Shown here: one piece after another, positions 53,018 through 60,653 of the stretch
Position numbering within the stretch: position 1 is the first letter of the stretch
How the letters are laid out: every line of letters begins with the position of its first letter
Source: Streptomyces sp. LUP30
GTDB taxonomy: Bacteria > Actinomycetota > Actinomycetes > Streptomycetales > Streptomycetaceae
DNA: 64,000 bases
Assembly (NCBI RefSeq): GCF_001746365.1
Contig: NZ_MJAJ01000007.1
Coordinates: 41,346-105,345, forward strand
Reading direction: 5' to 3'
Notes under the pieces: model-generated
What the model was told of the DNA's origin: nothing
Database searches by the model: none
What the model saw: the letters and a program-made list of their open reading frames with translations, nothing else
Translations under genes and position numbers: made by a program

Positions 53018-54691
53018 TCAGGACTTGCCCGGCTTCGCGGCCTTCGACGGCTTGGACGGCTTGGACGTCGTCGGGGCGGAGGCAGAGGTAGAGGCAGGCG
53101 CGGAAGGAGAGGCGGTACCGGTCGCGGGGCCACCGTCCGCCTCGTCGCTGTCGGCCCGGCCGCCCTGCTCGTCGAGGACACCGCCCCGGATGTCCTTGAT
53201 GAACCAGCCCTGTGCCGTGTTCACGATCGTCATCCGATAGGCGCGGCTGACGGCGACGCTCTTCGCATCGCGCCAGCCGACCGTCACCCGCACCTGAACG
53301 GTCTGCCCGACGGCGTAGGCGTAGGGGTCGGTGTCCTGGACGCTCGCCGGGACCAGCGCGACGACGGCGCCGACCTCCGGGTTGGTCAGGCGTCCGGACA
53401 GGCCCGTGGTGGCCGTCAGGGTCGCGTCGGGGGTGATGAACCGGGACATGGCGGTGGAGTCCGAGGCCCCCCAGGCCGCGAAGTAGCCCGGCAGCACCTT
53501 CTGCTGGAGCTGCGTGGAGAGGGTGTCGTCCACGACCTCGTCGCGCTGGTCGATCTCCGGCACGTCGGCGCGTGCCGGCAGCGGCATCTGACCCACGTCG
53601 CCGGCGATGCGCATGCCCTCGCCCGTCTTGAGGTTCTGCACGTAGACGGGGACCGTGAGCGTGGTCAGCGTCCCGTCGTCGGTCCGTACTTGAACGCCGA
53701 GGTAGCGGCCGTGGTCACCGTACTCGGGAAGGTTCTCGGCGGTGCCGTCCCAGGTGGCTGAGACGGCCTTGCTGACGCCCTCGCCGCTCCAGCCGCACTC
53801 GGGGTCGACGCCGGCGGAGGCGTAGCGGGCCAGGTCGGCGCGACGGGCGGACGAGGTGTCCGGGGAGAACGTCATGCACAGCTGTGCGTACTGCTCGGCG
53901 AAGGCCGCCGCCTGCTCGGTGGGGAACTCGGTGAGCCGGTACCGGGTGGCGTCGGCCTCGTCCAGCCCGGCGGTGGTGGCGCCGGACGACTTGCCGACCA
54001 CCAGTCCCATCACGCCGCACGAGCCCAGCGCGAAGACGCAGGTCGTGATCAGGAGGGTGGCGCGCAGAGCCACGTGCGTGCGGCGTCCTCCCTGGGGAAC
54101 GCGGCCGCCGGGCCTGGGCACGTCGAAGTCGCGTGCGGTGGCGGGCCTGGGGCCGGCCGTACCGGGAGGGACGGCGCCGACGGCCGGGGCGCCGCCGCCC
54201 GCGTTCCTCGGCGATGTCGCGGAGGAGTCGGCGGCGGGGGGCCGGTGGTCGGGCCGGGACGCGGGCGGGGTGACCGTGGCAGGCGCGGTGGCGGTGGCTG
54301 CGCCGGTCGTGGCAGCGCCCCTCTTGCGCTGCTCCTTCGCCGTCTTCTTCTGCTCGTAGGCGGCCTTGCGCGCGGCCCGCTCGCGTTCACGCTTGTCCTT
54401 CTTCGACTCGCCCTGCGGACGGGTCTCGCGCGGCGGCAGCGACGGGACGGCAGCCTGCCCGGCCCGGGGCGTGCTACGCACCCAGGCGGCGGCGACCTGC
54501 GCGCGGGCCGCGTCGGAGGGGAGCTGCTGGGGCTGGGCGGGCTGGGACGCGGGCTGCGGCTGCTGCGGGGCCGCGGCTTGCTGTCCTTGCCAGGCCTGCT
54601 GCGGTGGCTGCTGGGAAGGACCGAAGGGCCCGGGCTGCCCCAAGGGCTGGCCGTCGCCGACCGCGCCAGCAGGGCTGTTGTGGTCTGTCAT
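53018..54691 (-). CDS. TcpC/VirB8-like conjugation protein with long Pro/Gln-rich N-terminus
   Basis: A 557-residue protein starting at ATG 54691. Residues 1-185 are Gln/Pro/Ala-rich with a basic coiled block (KKDKRERERAARKAAYEQKKTA given as its core). One transmembrane helix follows (ALRATLLITTCVFALGSCGVMGLVVG). The extracellular part (about 225-500) holds two NTF2-like repeats, the second with TVQVRVTVGWRDAKSVAVSRAYRMTIV. TcpC and VirB8 share this one-helix plus NTF2 layout and scaffold the channel. A Ser/Pro/Lys tail ends the protein. It is the first gene of the left-going arm, divergent from the right-going arm. Confidence 0.82.
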   Translation of the reverse strand: MTDHNSPAGAVGDGQPLGQPGPFGPSQQPPQQAWQGQQAAAPQQPQPASQPAQPQQLPSDAARAQVAAAWVRSTPRAGQAAVPSLPPRETRPQGESKKDKRERERAARKAAYEQKKTAKEQRKRGAATTGAATATAPATVTPPASRPDHRPPAADSSATSPRNAGGGAPAVGAVPPGTAGPRPATARDFDVPRPGGRVPQGGRRTHVALRATLLITTCVFALGSCGVMGLVVGKSSGATTAGLDEADATRYRLTEFPTEQAAAFAEQYAQLCMTFSPDTSSARRADLARYASAGVDPECGWSGEGVSKAVSATWDGTAENLPEYGDHGRYLGVQVRTDDGTLTTLTVPVYVQNLKTGEGMRIAGDVGQMPLPARADVPEIDQRDEVVDDTLSTQLQQKVLPGYFAAWGASDSTAMSRFITPDATLTATTGLSGRLTNPEVGAVVALVPASVQDTDPYAYAVGQTVQVRVTVGWRDAKSVAVSRAYRMTIVNTAQGWFIKDIRGGVLDEQGGRADSDEADGGPATGTASPSAPASTSASAPTTSKPSKPSKAAKPGKS

Positions 54692-55020
54692 CGAGTCGGT
54701 TACTCCAGCGAGTCGGTTCCCCGTCCGCCTGGGCGGGCGCGACGGCACCGCACGACGGGCCCTGGCCCGGCCAGGTGCGCTGGCAGTGTGACAAAGACCT
54801 GTCACCGGATCGGTGCCGCTTTCCTCGCCGGGACTCCGGGAATTCCCGATGGGGCGCTCGATGGGAAATCGGCCGGGAATGTGTCAGGAACACGGCGGGG
54901 AGAGGTCGTGCCCCGTCGGGTCGCCCTGGGCGCACAATGCGCTGGGCGCGTCTGCCCGACGAGCCCGGTATCGCTACCCGGTACCACCCCGCACCCGACG
55001 GACCCGGCGAAGGACGAGAG
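54692..55020. other. Divergent promoter region of the secretion-like locus
   Basis: 329 bp between the two arms. It presumably carries both promoters. An AT-richer patch (aattcccgatggg and gggaaatcgg) lies near 54840-54875. No clear operator or gene is seen. Confidence 0.6.
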
Positions 55021-55557
55021 TTGACCGACCACAACGGGCAGCCGCAGCAGCCCGACGCGCGTACGTGGGAGACCCCTCAGCAGACCCCGCCGGTCCAGCA
55101 GGTCCCCGCTCCCGTCCCGGCCCCCCTGGCCGCCGCGTCACCGCAGGCCGTCCCGGCGCCGCAGGTGTTCCAGGCGGATCACGCCTGGGTGGACGGCTAC
55201 GAGCCCGGTAACCCCTGGCAGGCGCGGCTGTGCGTGCAGACGCCGTACGGGATCTTCGTCCACCCCCTCACTCCGAACACGATTCCCGAACTCCTGGAGC
55301 AGATGGTCCTGGTGGCCCAGGAGCAGCAGGGGCTGCCCGTCGGCTTCGAGGAGACCGGCGAGCAGGAGCCGGTCGAGGCCGGGCGGGAGGAGGGGGACCA
55401 ACTGGGCGCCGCCCCCGGTATCCATGAGGGCCGCGCGGCCCGCCTGACCGGCTGGGCCGTCGTCCACGACCTGTGGGAACGCGAGGATCCGACGGCGCGC
55501 ATCGTGATGGGTGCGATCGTGGCGGCGCTTTTGCTGCTCGGCATCATCCTGACCTGA
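55021..55557 (+). CDS. Tail-anchored membrane protein, first gene of right-going arm
   Basis: A 178-residue protein starting at TTG 55021 (ggacgagag upstream). A Pro/Gln-rich N-terminus leads to a compact central domain (WQARLCVQTPYGIFVHPLTPNTIPELLEQMVLVAQEQ, residues about 60-100). An acidic linker and a single C-terminal transmembrane helix (IVMGAIVAALLLLGIIL) follow. It would sit in the membrane with its bulk in the cytoplasm. Family not recognised. The start is 330 bp from the divergent TcpC-like start. An 8-bp repeat array begins at its stop codon. Confidence 0.72.
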   Translation: MTDHNGQPQQPDARTWETPQQTPPVQQVPAPVPAPLAAASPQAVPAPQVFQADHAWVDGYEPGNPWQARLCVQTPYGIFVHPLTPNTIPELLEQMVLVAQEQQGLPVGFEETGEQEPVEAGREEGDQLGAAPGIHEGRAARLTGWAVVHDLWEREDPTARIVMGAIVAALLLLGIILT

Positions 55558-55640
55558 CCACCTGACCACCTGACCACCTGACCACCTGACCACCTGACCA
55601 CCTGACCACCTGACCACCTGACCACCTGCCCACCTGACCA
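55553..55640. repeat. Tandem repeat, 11 copies of the octamer CCTGACCA
   Basis: Ten exact copies and one variant (CCTGCCCA at 55625-55632) of an 8-bp unit. The array starts within the stop codon region of the tail-anchored protein and ends about 90 bp before the DUF4913 gene. It does not form a hairpin by itself. Confidence 0.95.
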
Positions 55641-55731
55641 CGCGACTGCCTGGCTACGCGACGACCCGACGACCGGTCGTCGCCGGCACGTCGACGGCCG
55701 AAAACCCGCAGACCCACCGATGGGGGGACCG

Positions 55732-56103
55732 ATGTCCGACGCCGAAGTGGCCGCAGACACACCGGAGTTCTACTTCGCGGACGTCTTCGTCTTCGTCTCC
55801 GACTACCTCGCCCAGTTGATCCGCCGCCGTGTGAACGGCACTTCGGCCACCTGGTGCCCCACGTGGTGGGAGCACCCCGAGGCCGGCGCTCGTCTGTCAG
55901 CGCTGTGGCTGGCCTGGGAGCATCTGCGCCAGGATCCGGCACTCGGCATGTCGACGTGGTGGCTGCATCACGCGGACCCGCATCTGCGGGTGCTGATGGA
56001 CGCGGACTCCGGTCCCTTCGCCGCCTGTTCGCCCAAGGACGGTCACACGGCCTACCCGTTCGACCCGCTGCCGGTGGATCCGCGGCCACAACCGGAGTCC
56101 TAG
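55732..56103 (+). CDS. DUF4913-type protein
   Basis: A 123-residue protein from ATG 55732 (ggggggacc upstream; an ATG at 55720 is less likely). The Trp-rich core (TWCPTWWEHPEAGARLSALWLAWEHLR then STWWLHHADPHLRVLMDADSGPFAAC) is characteristic of DUF4913 proteins, which occur in actinobacterial conjugative and secretion-like loci. Its function is unknown. It is the second gene of the right-going arm. Confidence 0.78.
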   Translation: MSDAEVAADTPEFYFADVFVFVSDYLAQLIRRRVNGTSATWCPTWWEHPEAGARLSALWLAWEHLRQDPALGMSTWWLHHADPHLRVLMDADSGPFAACSPKDGHTAYPFDPLPVDPRPQPES

Positions 56104-56284
56104 ACCCGCCGAGCGTCCGCTCGGGGCAGGCGCCCGGGCCGCCCTTTCCTCCGCTGTCCCGACGACTCCTGCGCGCCTTTCCCCGCCGGGAAAAGCCGAG
56201 CCTTCCTCCTGCCAGGTCCTTCTACGGTGTCCCGGTCACTCGTCGATCGCATCTACCGGCTCAGCACAAGAGAGGCGCGGGAAC

Positions 56285-56944
56285 GTGGAGTTGCCTGCCG
56301 ACAACAAGCGCACGGCACTGCTGCCCCTGGTCGTGCTGGGCGCCCTGCTGGTCATCGTGCTGACGGTGTTCACCGTCTTCGACGGGGACGACGGCGACGA
56401 CGGTGGCGCGGCGCCCGTCGCCAGCGCCGAAGGCAAGAACGGCGCCGGCGCCGGCGCGGGGTCGCGCTCCGCCGCGCCGGGAGGCGAGGCGACGCCGATC
56501 GTCGAGGGCTCCGAGGTCGCCGCGGCCCATGCCGTCATGGTCAGGTACATGGCCGGGCTCACCACCTACGACCACACCAGCACGGCGCCTGCCTGGAGCG
56601 CTCCGCTGCTTGAACTCACCTCCGGAGACCCGCGGATGAAGCAGGCGACCGTGCTGCCGTCCGGCAAGGAGTGGGCCACCTGCCAGGCCGAGGAGTGCTC
56701 GTCGAAGGGGACGGCGGTCGTGGAGCGCGACGCGCTGATGGCCGACGACCTGGTGCGCGGCAGCGGCCGGACGATCTCCACCTTGGTGAAGGTGACCGCC
56801 GAGCACACCGCCGGCGGCCGGTCCTCGACCGAGGAGAACGAGTGGCTGGTCACCGTCAAGGAGGACGGCGCCCGGTGGAAGGTCTCCGGGTTCGACGTCT
56901 TCGGCCTCGGCGACGTCGGCGCCTCCGACGACTCGGGGGAGTGA
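56285..56944 (+). CDS. Membrane-anchored extracytoplasmic protein, VirB8-like fold possible
   Basis: A 219-residue protein starting at GTG 56285. One N-terminal transmembrane helix (ALLPLVVLGALLVIVLTVFTVF) is followed by an acidic/Gly/Ala linker. An extracytoplasmic domain (about 75-205) contains AAHAVMVRYMAGLTTYDH and a beta-rich end (ENEWLVTVKEDGARWKVSGFDVFG). The pattern resembles NTF2-like domains of VirB8/TcpC proteins. It ends 8 bp before the wall-hydrolase gene, so the two are probably co-translated. Confidence 0.68.
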   Translation: MELPADNKRTALLPLVVLGALLVIVLTVFTVFDGDDGDDGGAAPVASAEGKNGAGAGAGSRSAAPGGEATPIVEGSEVAAAHAVMVRYMAGLTTYDHTSTAPAWSAPLLELTSGDPRMKQATVLPSGKEWATCQAEECSSKGTAVVERDALMADDLVRGSGRTISTLVKVTAEHTAGGRSSTEENEWLVTVKEDGARWKVSGFDVFGLGDVGASDDSGE

Positions 56945-56951
56945 GCAGGCC

Positions 56952-59075
56952 GTGGTGGCGCCCGCTGTACTCGCGGCCGCGGCGAAGGCCGCGAAGGTCG
57001 CCAAGTCCGCCAAGAAGGCCGGCAAGCTGGCGGCCGGGCCCGCGGGGGACCAGAACGGCGACGACGGCAAGAAGAAGGACAAGACCCTCAAGTGGTCGTT
57101 GATCATCGGCGGCGGAGGCGGGCTGGCCGCCGCGTCCGTGATCTTCCTCGTGCTGTTGCTCATCGGCAGCATGGTCGGCGGCGTCGGCAACGGCGCCTCC
57201 AACGCGGCCTGCGGTGACTATGCCGACAACGCCGCGGCCGGCAACTCCGGGGACGCCGCCGCCACCAATCCGATCATGCCGGCGGGCAAGATGTACATGC
57301 CGAGTGAGACCGCGCGTGCCGAGATACCGCCGAAGATGATCCTCGCCGCGATGCGTGCAGCCGCCAACTACGACGGCCTCGACTGGACGCTCATCGCCGG
57401 ACAGATGTACCAGGAGACCAAGTTCGGCCAGGACAAGTCGGCCGCACCCGGCGGCGCGAACTCCCTGGGGTACATGGGCCTTCTCCAGTTCGGCAAGCCG
57501 GCCTGGACGGACTACGGCGCCGACGGCAACGGCGACGGCAGGAAGGACCTGTACAACATCGACGACGCGGCCTGGGCGGCCGCCAACTTCCTGCACGCCA
57601 AGAAGGCGGAGACCGCCCCCTTCAAGGCGCTGCAGACCTACTCCGGGTCCACGGCCTCCAACACGATCTACCCGCGTGTCGTCCTCACGCAGGCCGCCCG
57701 CTACCGCGGGGTGCTCACGGGCGACCAGGACCTCATCAAGCGCTGGTACGCGCATCTGAAGGAGACCGTCGAGAAGAACCCCGGATTCCCCACCCTGGGA
57801 CGGCAGTCGGACATCCCGGAGCCGGTCGGGAACGACGCCCAGCCCACCAAGGCGCTGAGCATCGCGGCCTCTCCGGCGCGCTCGTGGTCGACCCCGCCGC
57901 TGTCCGGCGACGACGGCTCCACCACCACCGCCATGGCCCCGGCGGCGTACTCCACGGCCGTCACGCGCTCGGGAAGCGGGACGCGCGCCACGGGCGTGAC
58001 CACCGTCGCCTTCCCCGAAGCCAAGACGCCTCCCGTCGGCGGCAAGGACTGGCAGTGGCCCATGCAGTCGGGCTCCTACGCGGAGGGCACCCCCTACCAC
58101 CAGAACGGAAGCATGTGGAGCCTCGGCTACCACACGGGCCTCGACCTGGTGGCGGACAGCGGCACGCCGATCTACGCCCCGGCCGACGGCAAGGTGATCC
58201 ATGCCGGCCCAGGCGGCTCGTACGGCAACGAGACCGAGATCCAGCACGCGGACGGCGTCATCACGCTCTACGCGCACCAGACATCGATCCATGTCACCGT
58301 CGGCCAGCAGGTCAAGCGTGGCCAGCAGATCGGCACGGTCGGCGCGACCGGCAACGTCACCGGACCTCATCTGCACTGGGAAGTCCGTGTTCCGGGTGTG
58401 GACAACCCGTTCATCGGAGGGCAGGACCAGGGCCCCGGCATGGTCGACCCGAAGGCCTGGATGGACGGCCGGATCACGGCCAACCCGGACTACGGCACGG
58501 TTCCCGGCTCCGACGAGGACAGCAGGGACGCCCAGTACGCCCAGTGCGCTGCGGGCAACGGGGGCACGGCCGTCGCCCCCGACGGCGCCGGCGCCTCCGG
58601 GGTCCTGCCCGACTCCGACGATCCGGTGATCCGCGCGGTGCTCGGCTGGGCCCAGCGGGGCATCGGCGTCCCGTACGTGTTCGGCGCGCCGCGGCTGCAG
58701 GGACAGAACCCCACCAGCTTCGACTGCTCCAGCTTCACGCAGTGGGCGTACTACATGGCCAGCGGCGGCAAAATCGACATCGGCACCACGACGTACACCC
58801 AGGAGCCGTACCTCAAGAAGTACGAGGTGCCGCTCTCCCAGGCCCAGCCGGGTGACGTGATCTTCTTCCGGCCCGAGGGCAACCACTCGGGCCACGTGGG
58901 CCTGGTCTGGGACCCCAAGGGTCACAAGATCATCCACGCTCCGCGGCCGGGCAAGTCGGTCGAGTTCAGCAACTGGGACTACCAGGACAAGATCACCGGC
59001 GTCTACCGGGTCCCCATCCCCGCGGGCACGAATGCGGTCGAGGGCAACGGCGCGGGCAGGGCGGCGGGGGCGTGA
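56952..59075 (+). CDS. Membrane-anchored triple cell-wall hydrolase (SLT + M23 + NlpC/P60)
   Basis: A 707-residue peptidoglycan hydrolase starting at GTG 56952. A Lys/Ala-rich N-terminus and a transmembrane helix (about 48-73) place the rest outside. Residues about 125-230 are a lytic transglycosylase domain with catalytic Glu155 (GQMYQETKFGQ, then LGYMGLLQFG). Residues about 385-485 are an M23 endopeptidase with YHTGLDL (His394, Asp398) and GPHLHWE (His473, His475). Residues about 555-690 are an NlpC/P60 domain with TSFDCSSFTQWA (Cys592), HSGHVGLV (His648) and IIHAPRP. All three activities keep their key residues. It would open the wall for the channel, as VirB1-type enzymes do. Confidence 0.9.
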   Translation: MVAPAVLAAAAKAAKVAKSAKKAGKLAAGPAGDQNGDDGKKKDKTLKWSLIIGGGGGLAAASVIFLVLLLIGSMVGGVGNGASNAACGDYADNAAAGNSGDAAATNPIMPAGKMYMPSETARAEIPPKMILAAMRAAANYDGLDWTLIAGQMYQETKFGQDKSAAPGGANSLGYMGLLQFGKPAWTDYGADGNGDGRKDLYNIDDAAWAAANFLHAKKAETAPFKALQTYSGSTASNTIYPRVVLTQAARYRGVLTGDQDLIKRWYAHLKETVEKNPGFPTLGRQSDIPEPVGNDAQPTKALSIAASPARSWSTPPLSGDDGSTTTAMAPAAYSTAVTRSGSGTRATGVTTVAFPEAKTPPVGGKDWQWPMQSGSYAEGTPYHQNGSMWSLGYHTGLDLVADSGTPIYAPADGKVIHAGPGGSYGNETEIQHADGVITLYAHQTSIHVTVGQQVKRGQQIGTVGATGNVTGPHLHWEVRVPGVDNPFIGGQDQGPGMVDPKAWMDGRITANPDYGTVPGSDEDSRDAQYAQCAAGNGGTAVAPDGAGASGVLPDSDDPVIRAVLGWAQRGIGVPYVFGAPRLQGQNPTSFDCSSFTQWAYYMASGGKIDIGTTTYTQEPYLKKYEVPLSQAQPGDVIFFRPEGNHSGHVGLVWDPKGHKIIHAPRPGKSVEFSNWDYQDKITGVYRVPIPAGTNAVEGNGAGRAAGA

Positions 59076-59172
59076 CGCCTGCGCCGCGTCAGCCACCCGA
59101 TTCCGTCCTCTCTGTCCTCGCCCCCCAGCCCTCCTTCCCCGCGTTCCTCTATTCCGTTACGGAGCACTGCAG

Positions 59173-60561
59173 TTGACCAGGCCGCGCATCGCCCTCATCG
59201 CCGGGACCGTGCTGTCCCTGGGACTCGTCGCCGGCTGCGGCGGCGATGACGCGCCGGCCGGTGCGGACACCACCGGTTCGGCGTCCCCGAAGGCATCGGC
59301 GGGCGCGGCGAAGTCCGCCGCCTATACCGGCGGCCCGATTCCCGGCCTGTCCGCGAAGCCCGCCTGGAGCCTCGCCCGGAAGACCGGGGCCGCGATGTGG
59401 TGCGCCGGCCACGCGGCCCGTCCGGCCGACGACCAGGGTCAGGCCGGCGACTGCGCCGTGGGCGACGCCTTCCTCCTCGTCGAGGACCTGTCCCCGTCGG
59501 TCCAGGAGGGCGAGACGGACCCGCAGACGGCGCATTTCGTGGGTCACCTCTACGACGCGGCCACCGGGAAGGAGCGCCGGACCTTCACCGTGGAATGCAC
59601 CTACGACCCGTCCGAGAGCGACGCGCCCAGCCGCGACCTCCACGTCCAGGTGGGGACCTGGAAGGACGGCTCCCCGGCCGTTCTGATCCGCAGCTGCGAG
59701 AACAGCGCGGCGAGCGGTCTCAAGAAGGCCGTCGTCAAGACCGTCTACACCATGTACGCCCCCAGCGGCGCCGAACTGGGCAGCTCCACCTACGCCGACG
59801 AGCAGCACGCCGCCCTGCCCGTCGTCCGCGGTCATGTGCTGCTGCCGGGCGCCACGTACGACGACCGCACCCTCGCCCCGATCGGGGGCGGCAAGGACCT
59901 GGTGCTCCCCGCGAAGCTCGCCGCAGCCGAGCCCCTGGGCACCGGACAGGGGTACGTCCCCGAGGGGGACGGGGTGAACGAGCCTCTGAAAATGATCGAC
60001 CGCGGCACAGGCAGAGCCCTGTGGACCACGACCGACCTCGCTCCGCCCGCCGACGTCGTCGCGCAGGGCGAGAAGGGGGAGGAGGCGGACGCCGAGCTCT
60101 TTCCGCTGTCCGGTGACCGGGCGATCCTCGCCTGGTCGGCGAGCGGTTCCAACGACGCCGTGCTCACCACGGTCGACCTGCGTACCGGAGCCACCCTGGC
60201 CGTCGGACCGCACACCACGCTCAAGGAGTTCGACCAGACCGCCCTGCCCGTGGTGTCCCCCGACGGCACGACGGCCGTCGTGAACTTCACCAAGGGCGCC
60301 GTGGCCTGGGACACCCGGACCGGAGCCGAGCTGTGGCGGCAGAAGACCGACGACAAGGACGTCCAGCCCCTCGTCGCCACCGACAGCGGCGTGCTGTACG
60401 CGAACCTCGATCACGACCAGGGGGCGCTGGCCATGAAGACCGGAAAACTGTTCGGCCTGCTTCCCCAGGGGACGGACGCACCCGAGGAGTTCACCACGGA
60501 CGGCTACACGCTGATCCGGACCGACGGCGCATACTTCGCCTTCGCGGCGGAGAAGGCCTGA
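59173..60561 (+). CDS. Lipoprotein with PQQ/WD-type beta-propeller
   Basis: A 462-residue lipoprotein. The TTG at 59173 has ggag 11 nt upstream and gives the lipobox LGLVAGC. After a low-complexity linker the protein is beta-rich with propeller-like turns (GHLYDAATGKERRTF, IDRGTGRALWTTTD, AWDTRTGAELWRQK), typical of PQQ-type quinoprotein-like repeats. Such lipoproteins can scaffold secretion machinery on the outer face of the membrane. It follows the wall hydrolase by 97 bp and precedes the coupling ATPase. Confidence 0.75.
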   Translation: MTRPRIALIAGTVLSLGLVAGCGGDDAPAGADTTGSASPKASAGAAKSAAYTGGPIPGLSAKPAWSLARKTGAAMWCAGHAARPADDQGQAGDCAVGDAFLLVEDLSPSVQEGETDPQTAHFVGHLYDAATGKERRTFTVECTYDPSESDAPSRDLHVQVGTWKDGSPAVLIRSCENSAASGLKKAVVKTVYTMYAPSGAELGSSTYADEQHAALPVVRGHVLLPGATYDDRTLAPIGGGKDLVLPAKLAAAEPLGTGQGYVPEGDGVNEPLKMIDRGTGRALWTTTDLAPPADVVAQGEKGEEADAELFPLSGDRAILAWSASGSNDAVLTTVDLRTGATLAVGPHTTLKEFDQTALPVVSPDGTTAVVNFTKGAVAWDTRTGAELWRQKTDDKDVQPLVATDSGVLYANLDHDQGALAMKTGKLFGLLPQGTDAPEEFTTDGYTLIRTDGAYFAFAAEKA

Positions 60562-60653
60562 CGGGTTCGGCACCGGCGCTCCTCCCTCCGGCGTCACCAC
60601 GCTCTCCCTCCCCTGTACGCAGCTTCCCACGTCCAGAAAGGACGGACCCGCGG

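Noticed and set aside
55553..55640. CRISPR array
   Set aside because: Units are 8 bp with no spacers, and no cas genes are present. The same applies to the other repeat tracts.
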